Source: Astropecten irregularis (lineage: Eukaryota > Echinodermata > Asteroidea > Paxillosida > Astropectinidae). Taken from it: a stretch of DNA of 64,000 nucleotides. Each line of letters starts with the position of its first letter. Position 1 is the stretch's first letter. The notes beneath the pieces were generated by a model, which was not told the DNA's origin, ran no database searches, and saw nothing but the letters and a program-made list of their open reading frames with translations. Below, one piece after another: positions 11,701-21,742 of the stretch. Where the stretch lies: assembly GCA_963971285.1 (NCBI GenBank), contig OZ020244.1, forward strand, positions 24,614,001 through 24,678,000, given 5' to 3'. The position numbers were made by a program, and so were the translations under genes.

Positions 11701-14580
11701 GAAACATTCGGTTTTTGAATAGTTACTAAATGCCTTAAGTTAGTCGATTGGGTTTTCCTTGTTATGATATCATCTAAATGGTATCCTCAGTGTCCCTCCA
11801 AGTGCGCCTTTTCTCAGGTTTGCAGTGGGAAGTTCAGGGCTCGACCTTAGCGGTCGCCCGGGTGCCAAATGCGACTCAAAAAAGCGGCGGGCGAGTCAAA
11901 ACCCTTCTCTCGGTAGTCCGGCGGGCGACTCAAATTTTGTTGAAATAAAGTGTAGAAAACAAAATATTCCTATGCCCGGCCGCTTATTTTTTAAACATTG
12001 ACTAAAAAAATACGCGGCCGAAAAGAAAACTTACGCTGCCCGGCCGCGATATACATGTTCCGTACCGTCCAAAAATCCTACCGCGTACGGCAGATCTTCG
12101 GAACCGACCGAGCCTGCACAGTGCACACACACAGTACGTACGGTGTGTATGTAGTCTTTGCCCACACGTGGTTGAGACTGGTGCACGTTGTTTTGATATC
12201 GTAGCTTTTACGTGTGGCCGTGTGGGTCGGATACCAGTCGTAGAATATTCGAGATTATGACCATGCTGACTGCACGATGCATCGTGTTTACGTCTTCTCT
12301 ATGCATTCGTCGCCCTAGGAATTTTTCTCACGACGTTTGTTTTTAGATAAAGCACATGTACGTGAAAAGTGTGTTTCTTCTTGGACAAAATTACCGACTG
12401 AAATTCAAGTAAGATGTAGCTGATCACGAAAATGCGCTTTACGGTACGGTCAGAATATTTGTAATTGTACGGGGATCTCGCAACGATACAAATAACAATC
12501 GTGACAATGCATACATCGTGTTTCATGTCGGTGTTCATGACATTGTCGGAAAAAAAGATCGCGCTAAGATTTGCTTGGTCTGTCATGTCGGTAGAAATAG
12601 CGCAAAATAAAATTTGGCACCCTTAAAAATAGCGGAAATCAGCTAAAAGTCGGGGTGTTCTGGAAGGGTCTGGTCAATTCAGTTGTAACTTTTAAGCACG
12701 CCACACCTGGCGTGGCGCCCCGGTACGGTACTCATCAACAGCCATTACGCAGCATACTTCCGGGTTCTTGATTTCTTATAATATTAAATTGCAGGTATTA
12801 TACCCGGCAATGTTATACACGTTTTACAAGTAATCTTCTAATATTTCCAATAAACTGATTTGTATTAATTAAACCAAAATAAACATATAATTAATGTTTT
12901 TAAATAATTTTTTTTCAAGTGCAAGAAAACATTTGCTAGAGCAAAACTGAAGCTGATGTGCACTTTTGTTTATATATAAGTGTTGACTTCCAACTTTAGT
13001 TGTGATTGTGTAATATATTTGCAATTAGCGTACATTTTTATCAATTTAAACAAATACTGACATTTGGTTGAATGATTCAACTAGATATGAACTCTGAAGT
13101 ATAACGTAGTTACCAGTAACACTTGTTTGCCGAAATTGCAAATAACAATGTCTTTTTATCAATTTTAAGTTTGATTAAAAAAATAGCATAAAACATATGC
13201 GGGCGAGTTAAAAAACTGGCGGACTACCCAAAACTCTGGCTGGGTAGTCCGGCTGGCGACTGAAAAAAAAAGTTAAGGGAGAGCCCTGAAGTTACCACCG
13301 TGTATCATGCCTTTTGATTATGAACTTAAGGTAACTTAAGGTCGGGACTCGAATGTCGCTCTCGACAAAATTAGATTGAGTTTTGATAATGCTCTTAATT
13401 TCATTCAGAACTATACAATGTGTCACGATGACTACACTGAATACATTCTATATGAACGGACACGCGTGTTTTGTTTGCATTTTGCAGAGTGTCTTCATCT
13501 TCAACTTGAGTCAGTTCAAACCGCTGACACTTGGCGACTATGAGTACCCTCCCTGGGCCATCGCGTTCGGCATTGCTCTGGCTCTTAGCTCCATGTTGTG
13601 CATACCGGGATACATGGTCTATATATTACTCGTCACACCTGGCTCTATCAGAGAAGTAAGTTGGTACCTTTTCGTGTTTCATACTCAATACTAGATTATG
13701 TTCACCCTTGGAACCGTTTCCGTGTACCGTGCGGCAAAACCAGTGGATACCGAAAGGAATACAGGGAAGATAGGAGTAGATAGTCCCGGCAGCATGTGTA
13801 AATTCTAATGCAATGATAACGCTGATTCTTTTTTTTTTTCTTTTTCGTTTTACTGTTGACAATAGTTTTCTAAAAGAAGACCACTTGAACATTTAACCGG
13901 TTGTTATAAAAGCGATCCTGAGCTTTCTAATTTTACTCTTTTGTTAAAGGTACTATCATACTTTGGTTCCTACCGAAACAGAAATCTTCACAGATTTAAC
14001 TACAACTAACAGGGTATATAAAGATGGTGATGGTGGGAAAATATCCAGTTAAAGATTCTCTGCCCGAAATGCTGTATATATCCAGAAAAGAGTAAAAGCA
14101 ATGACCAACAACAATTTTGATCTTTTAAAGATACAAAAAACGGTGACAAGACTGTTTTCTCAAAAAACGGGCAACGTATCGGACTGAAATTCTCACAGAT
14201 GACTGTCACTGTATCTTCCTTGGTATTTTTGCGCATGAATATGCATTTCTTTGACAAAAACCAAAGTCTGATATTACCTTTCATATCACATGTTTTCCAA
14301 TGAGACGTGACCCCAGGCTCTCAGTAATGCATTTTTTATTTGAATTAATTTTATTTGGTGGTTTTCGCTCAAAATGAATGGCGTTTTTTTATGATATTTC
14401 CCTGAATCTGTGCAGCGTTTCACGAAGTGTATCACGCCGCAGTGGTCAGAGGAGGACTGTCGGAAGGGATTGCCCCAACCCCGAAACGCCAGCCGGTCGG
14501 CACAAGGCGGCCCCTACCAGGACTACCTGCCTCCATCATATGCCACTGCAGTAGCCGATGGAGGACCTACACCTGTGTAA
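5596..14580 (+). CDS. SLC6-family Na+/Cl--dependent transporter, C-terminal half (9 exons)
   Basis: This encodes the C-terminal 381 residues, TM5 to stop, of a plasma-membrane SLC6 symporter. The family drives uptake of amino acids, GABA, glycine, taurine, creatine or monoamines with Na+ and Cl-. Exons: 5596-5730, 7150-7253, 8200-8324, 8981-9093, 9644-9775, 10316-10418, 11102-11202, 13488-13655 and 14416-14580. Every junction has AG/GT and matching phase. Family hallmarks are TM6 [13 protein letters not shown]7 with N89 and S93, TM8 GLDSQ, and GGIYVFEIF in TM10. Q53, S57, N89 and S93 correspond to chloride-site positions of SERT, and D157-S158 to the Na2 site. By eye it is closest to the amino-acid/GABA/creatine branch, not the monoamine branch, but the substrate cannot be read. 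The tail has a PPSY motif (366-369). The TM1-TM4 exons were not found in the window. Confidence 0.93.
5731..7149. other. SLC6 intron after exon A
   Basis: No further coding exon seen. It holds a C16 tract (6527-6542), a C14/A9 run followed by AAAT-type low complexity (6726-6780), and a reverse-oriented tRNA-derived SINE (6843-7075). Confidence 0.7.
6843..7075 (-). mobile_element. tRNA-derived SINE (family 1), minus orientation
   Basis: Read on the minus strand, a head ending GGCTTTTGACTGCC is followed by a tRNA-like part with box A (AGCTCAGTTGGTAAGAGCGC) and box B (GGTTCGAATCC). The tail ends in the family's ...CAATTTCCCTTGTGGTTATTTGAT signature (here GTTTCCGTTGTGG). Copies also lie at 11465-11615, 24441-24660, 51527-51845 and 56978-57205. 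The spacing, the added tail and the multiple copies argue against a working tRNA gene. Confidence 0.8.
7150..7253 (+). CDS. SLC6 exon B: TM6 substrate/ion-binding helix
   Basis: Bounded by ...taccag and gttagtc; 34 codons plus 2 nt. It encodes [18 protein letters not shown], the unwound TM6 segment, then [11 protein letters not shown]53 and S57 (window numbering) are the equivalents of conserved chloride and Na1 ligands. The phase-2 end joins exon C to complete Arg80. Confidence 0.93.
7390..7760. mobile_element. TTAA-type fold-back MITE, decayed copy in SLC6 intron
   Basis: The left end (aaaagtaatagcatacttcgg) and right end (aaagtatgatagtacctata) are the diverged inverted termini of the AGGTA...TACCT family. 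Internal landmarks match the better copies: CAGATTCATGGGCAAAAAT, ACAGTCATCTGTGAAA and GGTGCCCACTTTTT. The TTAA flank has been lost here. Confidence 0.7.
8200..8324 (+). CDS. SLC6 exon C: TM7 and extracellular loop 4
   Basis: Acceptor ...gtacag, donor gtatca. It encodes [18 protein letters not shown] (TM7 with the conserved N89 and S93 ligands) and the start of loop 4 with NVT, a possible N-glycosylation site. It begins in phase 2 and ends in phase 1, fitting both neighbours. Confidence 0.92.
8325..8980. other. SLC6 intron C-D
   Basis: No recognised repeat or exon. The ORF running from 8640 into exon D is a read-through of intron sequence in another frame. Confidence 0.6.
8981..9093 (+). CDS. 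SLC6 exon D: loop 4 and TM8
   Basis: Acceptor ...acgacag, donor gtaagt. It completes Gly122, then reads [12 protein letters not shown] and a TM8 ending GLDSQ. The GPGLAFxxYP block is a strong SLC6 signature. D157 and S158 match Na2-site residues. Confidence 0.94.
9208..9240 (+). repeat. dispersed short repeat, GACGCGTTTCGATCCTAGC type
   Basis: Inverted counterpart of 1438-1472, lying in the intron between exons D and E. The shared core is GAGGGCCTGACGCGTTTC. The rest of the parent element is not delimited. Confidence 0.5.
9644..9775 (+). CDS. SLC6 exon E: end of TM8 and TM9
   Basis: Forty-four codons, phase 0 to 0, between ...gagcag and gtgagt. It encodes [19 protein letters not shown] (TM8 continuation and intracellular turn), then a hydrophobic TM9 ending GLSMVSQ. 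Confidence 0.92.
10316..10418 (+). CDS. SLC6 exon F: TM10
   Basis: Acceptor ...ctgtag, donor gtaaga. It encodes [20 protein letters not shown] and ends SWFYG with a split glycine codon. The GG-Y-F...D/N-Y-A-S pattern is typical of TM10 in the family. Confidence 0.92.
10670..10962 (-). mobile_element. tRNA-derived SINE (family 2), minus orientation, in SLC6 intron
   Basis: Read on the minus strand, a tRNA-like head (TGTGGCTTAGTGGTCTGGCG and box B GGGTTCGAA) leads into a body with CTTGGGCAAGACG, CACCCAGGTGTAAATGGGTA and GGGAGTTGAGATGG. The same order occurs at 58430-58745 (+) and, partly, at 38555-38735 (-). A repeat copy, not a functional tRNA. Confidence 0.8.
11102..11202 (+). CDS. SLC6 exon G: intracellular turn and TM11
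   Basis: Acceptor ...gtgcag, donor gtacgt. It encodes [16 protein letters not shown], the well-conserved RFxxxIxxMIGxRP block, then the TM11 stretch [15 protein letters not shown]. Phases are 2 nt in, 0 out. Confidence 0.93.
11465..11615. mobile_element. rearranged tRNA-SINE (family 1): head minus, tail plus
   Basis: The tRNA-like part (box B as gattcgaacc, box A as gctctaccaactgaa) lies in minus orientation. It is followed directly by a family tail (CAATGACTTAAAATTAATTTAGCCAGTTTCCCTTGTGG) in plus orientation. In intact copies head and tail share one orientation, so this copy looks inverted or joined from two insertions. Confidence 0.65.
11835..13288. mobile_element. hAT-like non-autonomous element, 1.45 kb
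   Basis: The ends are perfect 8-bp inverted repeats, CAGGGCTC (11835-11842) and GAGCCCTG (13281-13288). Both flanks carry AAGTT (11830-11834 and 13289-13293). CAGGG termini are typical of hAT elements, but hAT target duplications are 8 bp, so the assignment is tentative. Subterminal GGCGGGCGA(C/G)T and GGTAGTCCGGC motifs occur near both ends. The interior is AT-rich with no transposase ORF. Confidence 0.6.
13488..13655 (+). CDS. SLC6 exon H: end of TM11 and TM12
   Basis: Fifty-six codons, phase 0 to 0, between ...ttgcag and gtaagt. It encodes [20 protein letters not shown] and the TM12 segment [14 protein letters not shown], followed by TPGSIRE at the membrane exit. The YPxWA...LSSMxCIP pattern is a family signature. 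Confidence 0.93.
13944..14283. mobile_element. TTAA-type fold-back MITE in SLC6 intron H-I
   Basis: TTAA (13944-13947) precedes AGGTACTATCATACTTTGG, and the right end reads CCAAAGTCTGATATTACCT followed by TTCA (a one-base change from TTAA). The inner halves are partly self-complementary. It sits about 130 bp upstream of the last SLC6 exon. Confidence 0.8.
14416..14580 (+). CDS. SLC6 exon I: cytoplasmic C-terminus with PPSY motif and stop
   Basis: Acceptor ...gtgcag; TAA at 14578-14580. The 54 residues begin [10 protein letters not shown], matching the ITP-W pattern after TM12 in relatives, then become hydrophilic. The tail contains [17 protein letters not shown] fits a WW-domain (NEDD4-type ligase) ligand consensus. 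No obvious PDZ ligand is present. Confidence 0.9.
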   Translation, partial: RFTKCITPQWSEEDCRKGLPQPRNASRSAQGGPYQDYLPPSYATAVADGGPTPV

Positions 14581-15833
14581 AAACCCGAGACTACAGGTGT
14601 ACGAGTTGGCCATGCACCTGATGGATCATGTGTATTGTAGACAGTGATCACTGTCCAGCAGGCTATACTGGACGAATGTAGTGTACTAACACTAACAGGT
14701 GCATACATTGTCACGTGTTCATGCAATCTTGGATCAATTCCTCCTGAATGTTCCACTAGGGAACTTTACCTGGAGATGTGGTGTATCGAGTGGCATTTTA
14801 GCGGTTTAGTTGGTTAACTTAAATATTGGTTAATCGACACAGATTTGAAGGCAGAGGCTGTCTAATGTCACTTAGCGGAATACGCCCAGTGACTTACTAG
14901 TATTTTTTTTTCAATAGGCCTAGTGTATGGCGTATTTAATTTCAGTGTTGAGAACCAAATGATGAATTCATTTTTTGGTATTTTTTTTAGACGAGGGCGT
15001 TGAATCAGAACCAGTTTAGATGTATGATGTTGTCAGTCATTAGTTATCATGCACTTGTAAAATGTAGCATAGTGTATGTGAATTGAGCAGTTGGTGTGTG
15101 TATTAAACCAAACGACTGTATACTGTGAACACACAATATATATCAAACGAAATCTTTGTTTCATGTACCGATGAGGGGGTGTTAACTCATCGCCTTTAAG
15201 TACTGGCAAAGACGTTTGAATGAAGGATCCAAAGCAATAATAATGTTTACCTTTTCAAAAAAATGCTGTCGGCAATTTTGAAAATGGATTATTTTTTGTT
15301 TTGTTCAGCCGAGATAACTGTCAGTGCAAAAAGTCTTGGCAGTTTCTGCGGTAAACATCATTTGATTTGATTATTACGGTAGTTATTTTGTGTGTGTACA
15401 TAACATGATTTAATGTTGTTATTGTTATAATTATTATGTACAAGATATGCCATTATGGAGATAGATAATGGGTACAAACATAATCCATATGTAGGGAGAC
15501 AACGGAGTATTTGGGAGACGTTTTAGGGAAGGCCCCTACCTAATGCAAATTGACTATCCCTTTAGCTTTAATAATGGAATAATTCTGTTCTTTTGGATGC
15601 AAAGCACTTGGTCGGATAAAAGTTCAGAAACAATGAAACGGAGACGGTTTAAATTAGGGGAACATTTTGCTCCGTAACACCACATCCTCGGCCAGGAGGA
15701 TGACTGGTATCCTTCCAAATTGGTATTCTTATTTCTATTCCCCAAATCCTGTACAGTTTATATGAGCACGTTCTGATTGCTTAAAGACAATTGTTGATAT
15801 CAGTTGTGTTTTGGTAATGGACATTAGGACATG

Positions 15834-15974
15834 AGTCGATTTCAACAAACTCATCGTAACTTAATATCAATCGTACGAATATGATGCATTGCAGCACTAC
15901 GTAGGATGTATACGATGGGTTATCCTTCGTAACTCAAATTACGATCGATCGTAGGGCTTCGTGAAATCGACCCC
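15834..15974. mobile_element. short palindromic MITE, GTCGATTTCAC family (divergent subtype)
   Basis: Ends are AGTCGATTTCAACAAACTC and TTCGTGAAATCGACCCC. It shares GGGTTATCCTTCG and ATCGATCGTAGGGC with the copy at 2796-2920 in reversed order, so the two form a subtype. Confidence 0.7.
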
Positions 15975-16371
15975 TTTAATCTAAATAAATTATCGTGAGA
16001 GTTATAGGCCTAAAGCCTGTGCATTTCACCTAGTTTACTTTCCTGTTTGTATCAATCTTTTTTTATAAAAACACCTAATAATATTCAGTTTACTATTGTT
16101 TTACGGACTGTACAATTTGCTTCTTTGCTCGTGGTTTCAGTAATTGTAATGATATTTAATATAGCGTCTAAAGGACTATTGTTATTATTTGATTTATCGC
16201 GCATGGGTTTCACTCATCGTCTGTATAGAGATTAGAGAATCTAGTAGGCGCTTGACTTTGCACATGCTTTTTCAAAGGGAAGGGGGTCAAAAATATACCA
16301 AAGAATATTATCGGCAGGTGGTGGGACGACAGGCGCCCTCAACGTCGAATGTACACGCGAATTGGTGTGAC

Positions 16372-16525
16372 CAGGGCTGGATTTCACAAATGGCTATTAA
16401 GACAGATCGTAACATGCGTATCAATCTTAATTACTAAGCAAAGTGTGATGTCACAATACTAGTTACTATGGAAATATGTACAACTCATCTAAAATATAAA
16501 TCGTAAATCTTTGTGAAATCGACCT
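16372..16525. mobile_element. short palindromic MITE, GTCGATTTCAC family (first of adjacent pair)
   Basis: Starts CTGGATTTCACAAATGG and ends TTTGTGAAATCGACCTC. The core contains AAGCAAAGTGTGATGTCACAAT, cited here only by its TGATGTCACAAT part, which is also in the neighbour. Confidence 0.75.
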
Positions 16526-16528
16526 CAG

Positions 16529-16686
16529 GGATCGATTTCACAAAGCACTAAGATTGATCTTAAGCCTGAGATCAATCCTAATTGCTAAGCAAAGTGTGAT
16601 GTCACAATGCAAAATCACTATGGTAATATACTGACAACTCATCTTAAAAATTTATCTTATAGAGTGTTTTGTGAAATCCACCCCTG
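16529..16686. mobile_element. short palindromic MITE, GTCGATTTCAC family (second of adjacent pair)
   Basis: Begins GGATCGATTTCACAAAGCAC only a few bases after the previous copy ends, and finishes TTTTGTGAAATCCACCCC. Its inner TGATGTCACAAT and CAACTCATCTTAAAA words match the neighbour in direct orientation. This suggests tandem duplication or repeated insertion. Confidence 0.75.
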
Positions 16687-17294
16687 GGCTATTTTAGCCA
16701 ATGGAGGTATAGTGTAGGCCTATTGTACTGCATGTAGCCTACATGTAGGCTAGTCTTCAATAGTATTCTACTTGCCAGGGGCATCTTGGGTGCTGGTGCC
16801 GTCTAATGTCTAATCAGAAATGGTTGACCACAGATTCCATTAAGGCTTTTCCGGCAGTTTTACGTCAGACTGGTTGAACCGTGAAACTGTGTGGGGGGAA
16901 ATGCGGAGGCAAGTCACGGTTTTTAATCGCCAAATGCTCTGCTCGTTTGGATTCGACTAAACGGAGCAAAAGTTCCTCATTAGTTTGAGGTGACGATCTG
17001 GCAAAATGTTATTATTCAACTAAACCAAGATGCTTGCTGAATCTGTAGGCATAGAGGCTCAATAGGGGGAGCGTAGGATGTATAGCTGTTGCGTACTCAT
17101 GTATGAAAGACAAAACAGCAGTCCAACAAAATTGTAAATAGATGACAAATTATACTTGTGCATTTTATAACTACATGTATAATAATGATATAATATAGAT
17201 CTAGATTTTTAGAATACAGACGTATATAAGCCGAAGTCGTGTGTGGAGGTCGTCTCAGCCATATTGGCTGATAGCTGAGATGAAGTGTTAGCCA

Positions 17295-17533
17295 GGGGCC
17301 AATTTCATAGAGCTGCTAAGCACAAAAGAAATTGCTTAGCACAAAAATGTCTTGGCCAATAAAACAAACCACCATTACAAATTCCATTTGATATTCATGG
17401 TCAGCGACCAACAGGAAAGGAACAATCACAAGAGATACGCAACACATTTGGTTGTTTATCCTGGGGTTCTTTTAAGACAGAATTGTTATACTTAGCAATT
17501 TGTTGTGCTAAGCAGTGCCATGAAATTGGTCCC
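17295..17533. mobile_element. palindromic MITE, GGCCAATTTCATGGAGCTGC family
   Basis: Begins GGGGCCAATTTCATAGAGC, then TGCTAAGCAC. It ends with the inverted GTGCTAAGCAGTGCCATGAAATTGG part, cited as CCATGAAATTGG. A related full copy lies at 33527-33732 and an interrupted one at 32061-32668. No ORF. Confidence 0.75.
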
Positions 17534-20402
17534 AGGTAATTTGGGACAATGTCTGGTACATCCATGAATCAATTTTACTACCCACATAATCATTTACTAT
17601 TAATTATACACGTTGCTGGATGTTCACATGTTTATACGGGAAAAGTTGTATGATGTAGTTTATATATATGTAGGGACCAAAAGATCAAATATCTTAAAGA
17701 TGTTTTATCCTAGTTTAGGCGAAAGGACTGAAAAATGATTACAATTTTCTCGAGCAAACAAAGTTAGAATGAATATAAATGTTTGCGTGATGTAAAATAT
17801 ATATACAGTGTATACTAAAAGAAAAACCACTAAGATTGTTGATATAAGGAACATTATATAGGCCCAAGCGCTTTAAATTAAAGGTACTATCAAAGGTTTC
17901 CAATAATCAATTGAGCTAAAACATTTCACAAGTTTGTTTTTATTTTATGAAAAATCAAACTATGAACAGGCCACGGCTGTTTTATCAACTTTATGATAGA
18001 AACTTTAAATGAACTTCATTCTTCTTGGCCAGTGAAAGGTTTGGAAAGCCTATCATTTGTTATATTTCGTTGTTGAATTACCAGCCACTGGTTTCTTTTA
18101 CTCACTACGTCGACTTAAATCGGGAAATGCATAAAAAAAACATCAGTTCAGTGGTGTAATTTCTAAGCATCGTTCATTTAATTAAACAACCAAAAGGCTT
18201 ATCGATTACCGAAGGTATTTTTGACGTCACTGGACGCACTCGAATCGATCGAGGTATATTTTGCGAAAGGAAAATGCAATGAAAGTGACGACAATTGCCG
18301 AGAGGCTCACTAACCACGTGGATGATTTTATACTGTCTACGTAAATTTATTGAGTGTATGGTGAAGACGTGAAGATATTCAAAATACCCAGAAGGGGTTA
18401 TTAGACTAGCGTTACTTCATAGAATCCTACCTCTATGATAGAATTCAGAATGTACCCTTTATATAATTGCAATCTTTGTATGGGTTTGTATTTAGAGAAT
18501 GGGTATAATGGCTATGTTTAAACTCCTCAAAATGCGGATAGGCCCCTATGTATTCACTTAATTGTTGTCAATGAGATTCGAGTTACGTCATGGTGACAAA
18601 CCATTGATTACGTAATCTATACTACTTATTACAAATACGGAAACGTGGGGGAAACAATAATTATGGCATGATACATTTTGTAACGTTTTGTACTTGGGGC
18701 CTATTACATATAGTTTTTATGTTGAGTACCTTTACAAACTTTGTGAGCAGGCTTTATTGTTGTTGCCTACTGGTATAATTATCATACTGAGTGAATCACT
18801 ATGCATCCTGTATCAAGTAAGAAGTATACATTTTGCACACGTTACAACTTGTAAAACATAACACTTACAGACTTTACAGAATTTACATACATCTTTGTAA
18901 TGTGTGATATTAGCCATAGGCCGTAATCATTTGATTTGGTTTCAAAGTATACAGAACACAATGCAGTTACCGTCTAAACTCAACTATTATTTGTCATTGT
19001 ACAAAAAGCAGAAGTTTCCATGAAAAAAGATCTGATTTTCAACATTCGAATCAAATGGCTTCTTAAAATCAATGTAAAGTGTTGATGGTTACGGTATGCT
19101 TACATGTATATTGTGCCATTTGTGCTTTTACTTATTACGACTACTTTCATTCTTTTTTATTATGCCTTGAAAGATTCTGATTTGAACTTCGATATGCGTT
19201 TTACAGATTATCGTTTTCATAATGCGCGCAGTATAAAGCACACCTTTATAATGATATAACAGTAGATGTTCCCCAGTCAAACAAATGTTTCCCCAACAAA
19301 CTCAATAGACGATCCAGTTGTACACACCTGTCGAAGTATACCTATAACAAGTGGTTGGTGGAAAATAACGTATGTGGCTGTATAACAAGTGAATTGTCTA
19401 TTAAACTCAATGAATGTGACTGTCGAATGTATAATAATAAACAAATTATGTGTGGTATTTTGAATTATTCCCTCATTCTGTACTTAAAAAAAATATTGAG
19501 AGGACATTTAATTCATTTGGGGGAAACCTGCGACTATGGACCTACCAAAAATTGGGTTATATTTATGGATTTACACAAAAACGGACCGACAAAATGGGTG
19601 GGGTGTAAGTGTGTGCGTTTTCCCCCGTTGATGATTTACATAAACTGAAACCTGAAAACGTGTCTAGAAAACCAAAAGTTGAACTTTCAAAATATTGGCC
19701 CACCGGAAAAGAAGCAACGTATACAGATTGTAATTAATTGGGTAATTTACACCTGATACTATATCGCATTGGAAAAATGTGTTAAAGGGAAACGCAAGGC
19801 AAGCTTTTCAGATCGGTGAGCTATCATTCAAGTCTATTTTCAGCATACATAAACTCCGGCTCAAAGCTTTAACCGAGTGAGGTATCACGTCAAATCATTG
19901 GCCTATAGAGGCCTTTACTATTATTGATGATGATGTCGCAAACTACGGACCATTGCATTCCGGACACATTATAATTAAGGATAGGTGTTCATGTTGTCCT
20001 TCAATACTGATGCACCACGCCGAGTATGGCCCCAATGACCAAAGAATAAACGCCCTCAACTTCAGAGTTGAAACAACTTCATCCACGAGTCCTTCAGTGT
20101 ACAAAATGGTAGTTTCAACCCTCATCTAACTAATTCTTTTCAATTTTTGGTTTGTTAGCCGATACAATTGTTTCCTAATTCATTGCCCAAAGACAAAAAC
20201 ACCCCAGAAATGTCCTTTTTTCGTAGCCGACTTGCTATACCAGTTTTCATGAAGCAACCCTCCTCGTTCGAAAAAAAATGTGGGGCCAGATTGTACGCCA
20301 AAACCACTCAAGTCTCCACAACAGGCTGAAGCACTGAACCCCCATGCAGGTTGTGATAACCCGTCATAATTACACAATATATTAATCGCATAACCTCCCC
20401 CT

Positions 20403-20422
20403 CCCCCCCCCCCCCCCCCCCC
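20403..20422. repeat. C20 homopolymer
   Basis: Uninterrupted run of 20 C. Runs of 14-16 C also occur at 618-632, 6527-6542, 6726-6739 and 46014-46029, a recurrent feature of this DNA. Confidence 0.9.
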
Positions 20423-21742
20423 GCCTCAAATTTTATTTTTGCATATTTTAAGAAAACATTTGTGAATGAATATGAATATGAAATCAGCTTGTTGCTTGTT
20501 TTTTTTTAGCAATTTAGTGTGGTGCATCCTTAGCGGCGTTATAGCGCCCTCTATGCGTCGGTTGGTATCGTAGACATTTCCATTAAAGGTATAGGGGTAT
20601 AGGGGCCGGCTTCATAATTATGCATACTGAAACAGCTGTTCAACTGAGCACACGAGTAGTGGTTTTAAAATGTTAGTATGTGTCGTACTTGTTTAACACA
20701 ACCAATTGCAGGAATGATTTCATTACATGTTTTAGTAGCTCATCAAACAATTGTTGGCAAATACAATTGCATTGATCCACATAAAAGACCTGAGGGTGAT
20801 ATTATTAAGTGAGTGGGAAAACGGAATCAGTTTTCATTCAATCTCTAAATCCCGGAAGAATTAAGAAGGGAAAGCGATATTAGGTTAGATGCTGTAATCA
20901 ATGATTATTGCCCAAAGGTCAATATCTGCATGCATTGCTATAGGACAAAATAATGCTTCAAATTAATGATTAGTCTTCCTTCTCCATCCCTTAGTTGCAC
21001 GATAAACAATGAATAATGCACAGTCCTGAGTTATATTGGTCTGAGTGCACCATTCAGCTTTAATACGTTTAAAGGGAACAACGATCGATCTTGGACGCTA
21101 TTTGATGGTTCTATTCCAAAACTAGATAACTGTCACAGACATTTGGATATTTTATGCGTACTTGTTGGAGTGTGATGAATTCACTGTGTGTCGATCGAGG
21201 TACGTTGGGCATCGACGAGATTGAAGTGGGACTGTGTTGCTTAGAGCATCACGGGCGACTACGTGGCGGCGTGCTCTGCACGTCAATGGTTCAGTTATGC
21301 ACTTTCTGCTCTTGTCCCTCACTTTCATGTGACACATGCCATTCTATAGGGGTGATTTTTTTTTTTGTCGCTGACTTTTTTGTATAAATAATGTTTGCAT
21401 CACCGAGTCGAATGGGGAGTTTGGAGACTGACGAAAAGTCGTCATCACGCGCCTTGCATGATGCGCTGACGATCAAAACAAGAACGACCATCGGGCGAAC
21501 AGGTTGCATCGTCACTTGCATTCTCTCCCGATCCCCTGCAGTGACAGCAGGTGCCTATACACCTGCGCGCGTTCGTTGTGTCGTGTGCAATTGTTTATAG
21601 TCTGGTTTGGGATGGGGTATTTGTAATTTTGCCATCATCCCGCTTCGACTTCACTTCGTCGACGATTATTCATCTGAACAAGGGTGATGTGAAATTGGTG
21701 GTGTGTTTTTTTTTACTTGAAGAAACTACACGGAGAGGAGCC

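Larger units (their letters stand above)
11203..13487. other. large SLC6 intron G-H, filled by repeats
   Basis: Holds a GTTT/ATTT-rich stretch (11222-11265), a rearranged tRNA-SINE (11465-11615) and a 1.45-kb TIR element (11835-13288). No exon seen. Confidence 0.7.
14581..21742. other. intergenic region between SLC6 gene and GPCR gene
   Basis: Seven kb without a supported exon. The left part should contain the SLC6 3' UTR; candidate polyadenylation words are ATTAAA near 15102 and AATAAA near 15985. Repeats recognised are palindromic MITEs at 15834-15974, 16372-16525, 16529-16686 and 17295-17533, an isolated AGGTACTATC end near 17882, and a C20 run at 20403-20422. The ORFs around 19355, 19943 and 20180 have no domain or splice support. 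The GPCR 5' UTR and promoter should lie just left of 21743. Confidence 0.6.

Noticed and set aside
21551..21742. 64-codon N-terminal extension of the GPCR frame
   Set aside because: The frame is open but its first codon is GTG and it has no ATG; the first ATG (21743) is directly followed by glycosylation sites and a normal extracellular tail.
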